A DNA stretch of 53,685 nucleotides, taken from positions 1 through 53,685 of the forward strand of contig CALAZZ010000284.1 in the NCBI GenBank assembly GCA_937926515.1, written 5' to 3'. Positions within the stretch are counted from its first letter, which is position 1; every line of letters begins with the position of its first letter. A program made the translations under genes and the position numbers. Source of the stretch: an uncultured Bacteroidales bacterium. Its GTDB lineage: Bacteria; Bacteroidota; Bacteroidia; Bacteroidales; F082. A model generated the notes under the pieces. That model saw nothing but the letters and a program-made list of their open reading frames with translations. It did no database searches and had not been told where the DNA came from. This document shows positions 53,672-53,685 of the stretch, piece after piece.

Positions 53672-53685
53672 CAGATTTTTACCAT

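Noticed and set aside
1..53685. CRISPR arrays, insertion sequences, prophage or integrative elements
   Set aside because: I looked for evenly spaced direct repeats, transposase or integrase motifs and att-like duplications next to the tRNA genes and the tmRNA, and found none by eye.

Overview
The window reads as chromosomal DNA of a free-living or gut-type member of the Bacteroidota (Bacteroidales/Marinilabiliales-like). The evidence: promoter elements fit the Bacteroidota consensus (TTTG, about 20 nt, TAnnTTTG) in front of many genes; signal peptides end in AQ or SQ; there is a C-terminal T9SS sorting domain; transketolase is split; CcsB and CcsA are fused; cobalamin uptake is of the BtuB/BtuG type; and the tmRNA tag is (A)GENNYALAA. 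I see no insertion sequence, integrase, prophage, CRISPR array or plasmid function. It is a stable, gene-dense core region with a few lineage-specific proteins.

Layout. 1-9.9 kb: RsmI-like methylase, SlyD-type prolyl isomerase, an operon of a VWA-like membrane protein and an M48 protease, FabG, then a minus-strand operon of a Gcr-like membrane protein, purK and purE. 10-12.1 kb: a two-gene lipoprotein operon, MbnP then a MauG/MbnH-type diheme protein, with no methanobactin genes nearby. 12.2-19.7 kb: DUF2027/Smr protein, CcsBA cytochrome c maturation fusion, and a large secreted protein with cohesin-like modules and a C-terminal dockerin. 19.8-28.7 kb: alginate-export-type porin, two thioredoxin-fold proteins, an M3 dipeptidase, and a 1273-residue papain-like protease with a T9SS tail. 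28.8-30.1 kb: small acidic protein, tRNA-Arg(CCG) and tmRNA. 30.1-36.9 kb: alpha/beta hydrolase, outer-membrane protein, split transketolase with shikimate kinase, and a FadL-family channel. 37-46.5 kb: a DUF4914-type protein with a PEPCK-like nucleotide-binding motif, RlmD, Nnr, GlmM, a small basic protein, RecR, a MORN-variant protein, a HAD phosphatase and a TPR lipoprotein. 46.5-50.5 kb: a vitamin B12 uptake operon consisting of a promoter, cobalamin riboswitch, BtuB-like receptor, BtuG-like beta-propeller lipoprotein and an OsmC protein. 50.6-53.7 kb: Nudix CoA-pyrophosphatase, DPP4-type S9 peptidase and tRNA-Val(GAC).

How the genes fit together. Much of the window serves the cell envelope. 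CcsBA would attach haem to exported cytochromes such as the diheme MbnH-like protein at 10 kb, and the thioredoxin-like protein at 21.2 kb could supply reductant in the same compartment. The B12 operon is the clearest regulated unit. No wholly new multi-gene system is evident. The best leads are the MbnP/MbnH pair outside a methanobactin context, the B12 operon with its OsmC gene, the DUF4914 protein, the cohesin/dockerin protein, and the membrane protein translationally coupled to purK.

Gene starts were chosen from codon, family length and promoter position. In several places an apparent upstream TTG start lies inside a TAnnTTTG promoter box and was rejected. All functional calls come from reading motifs; no database search was run.
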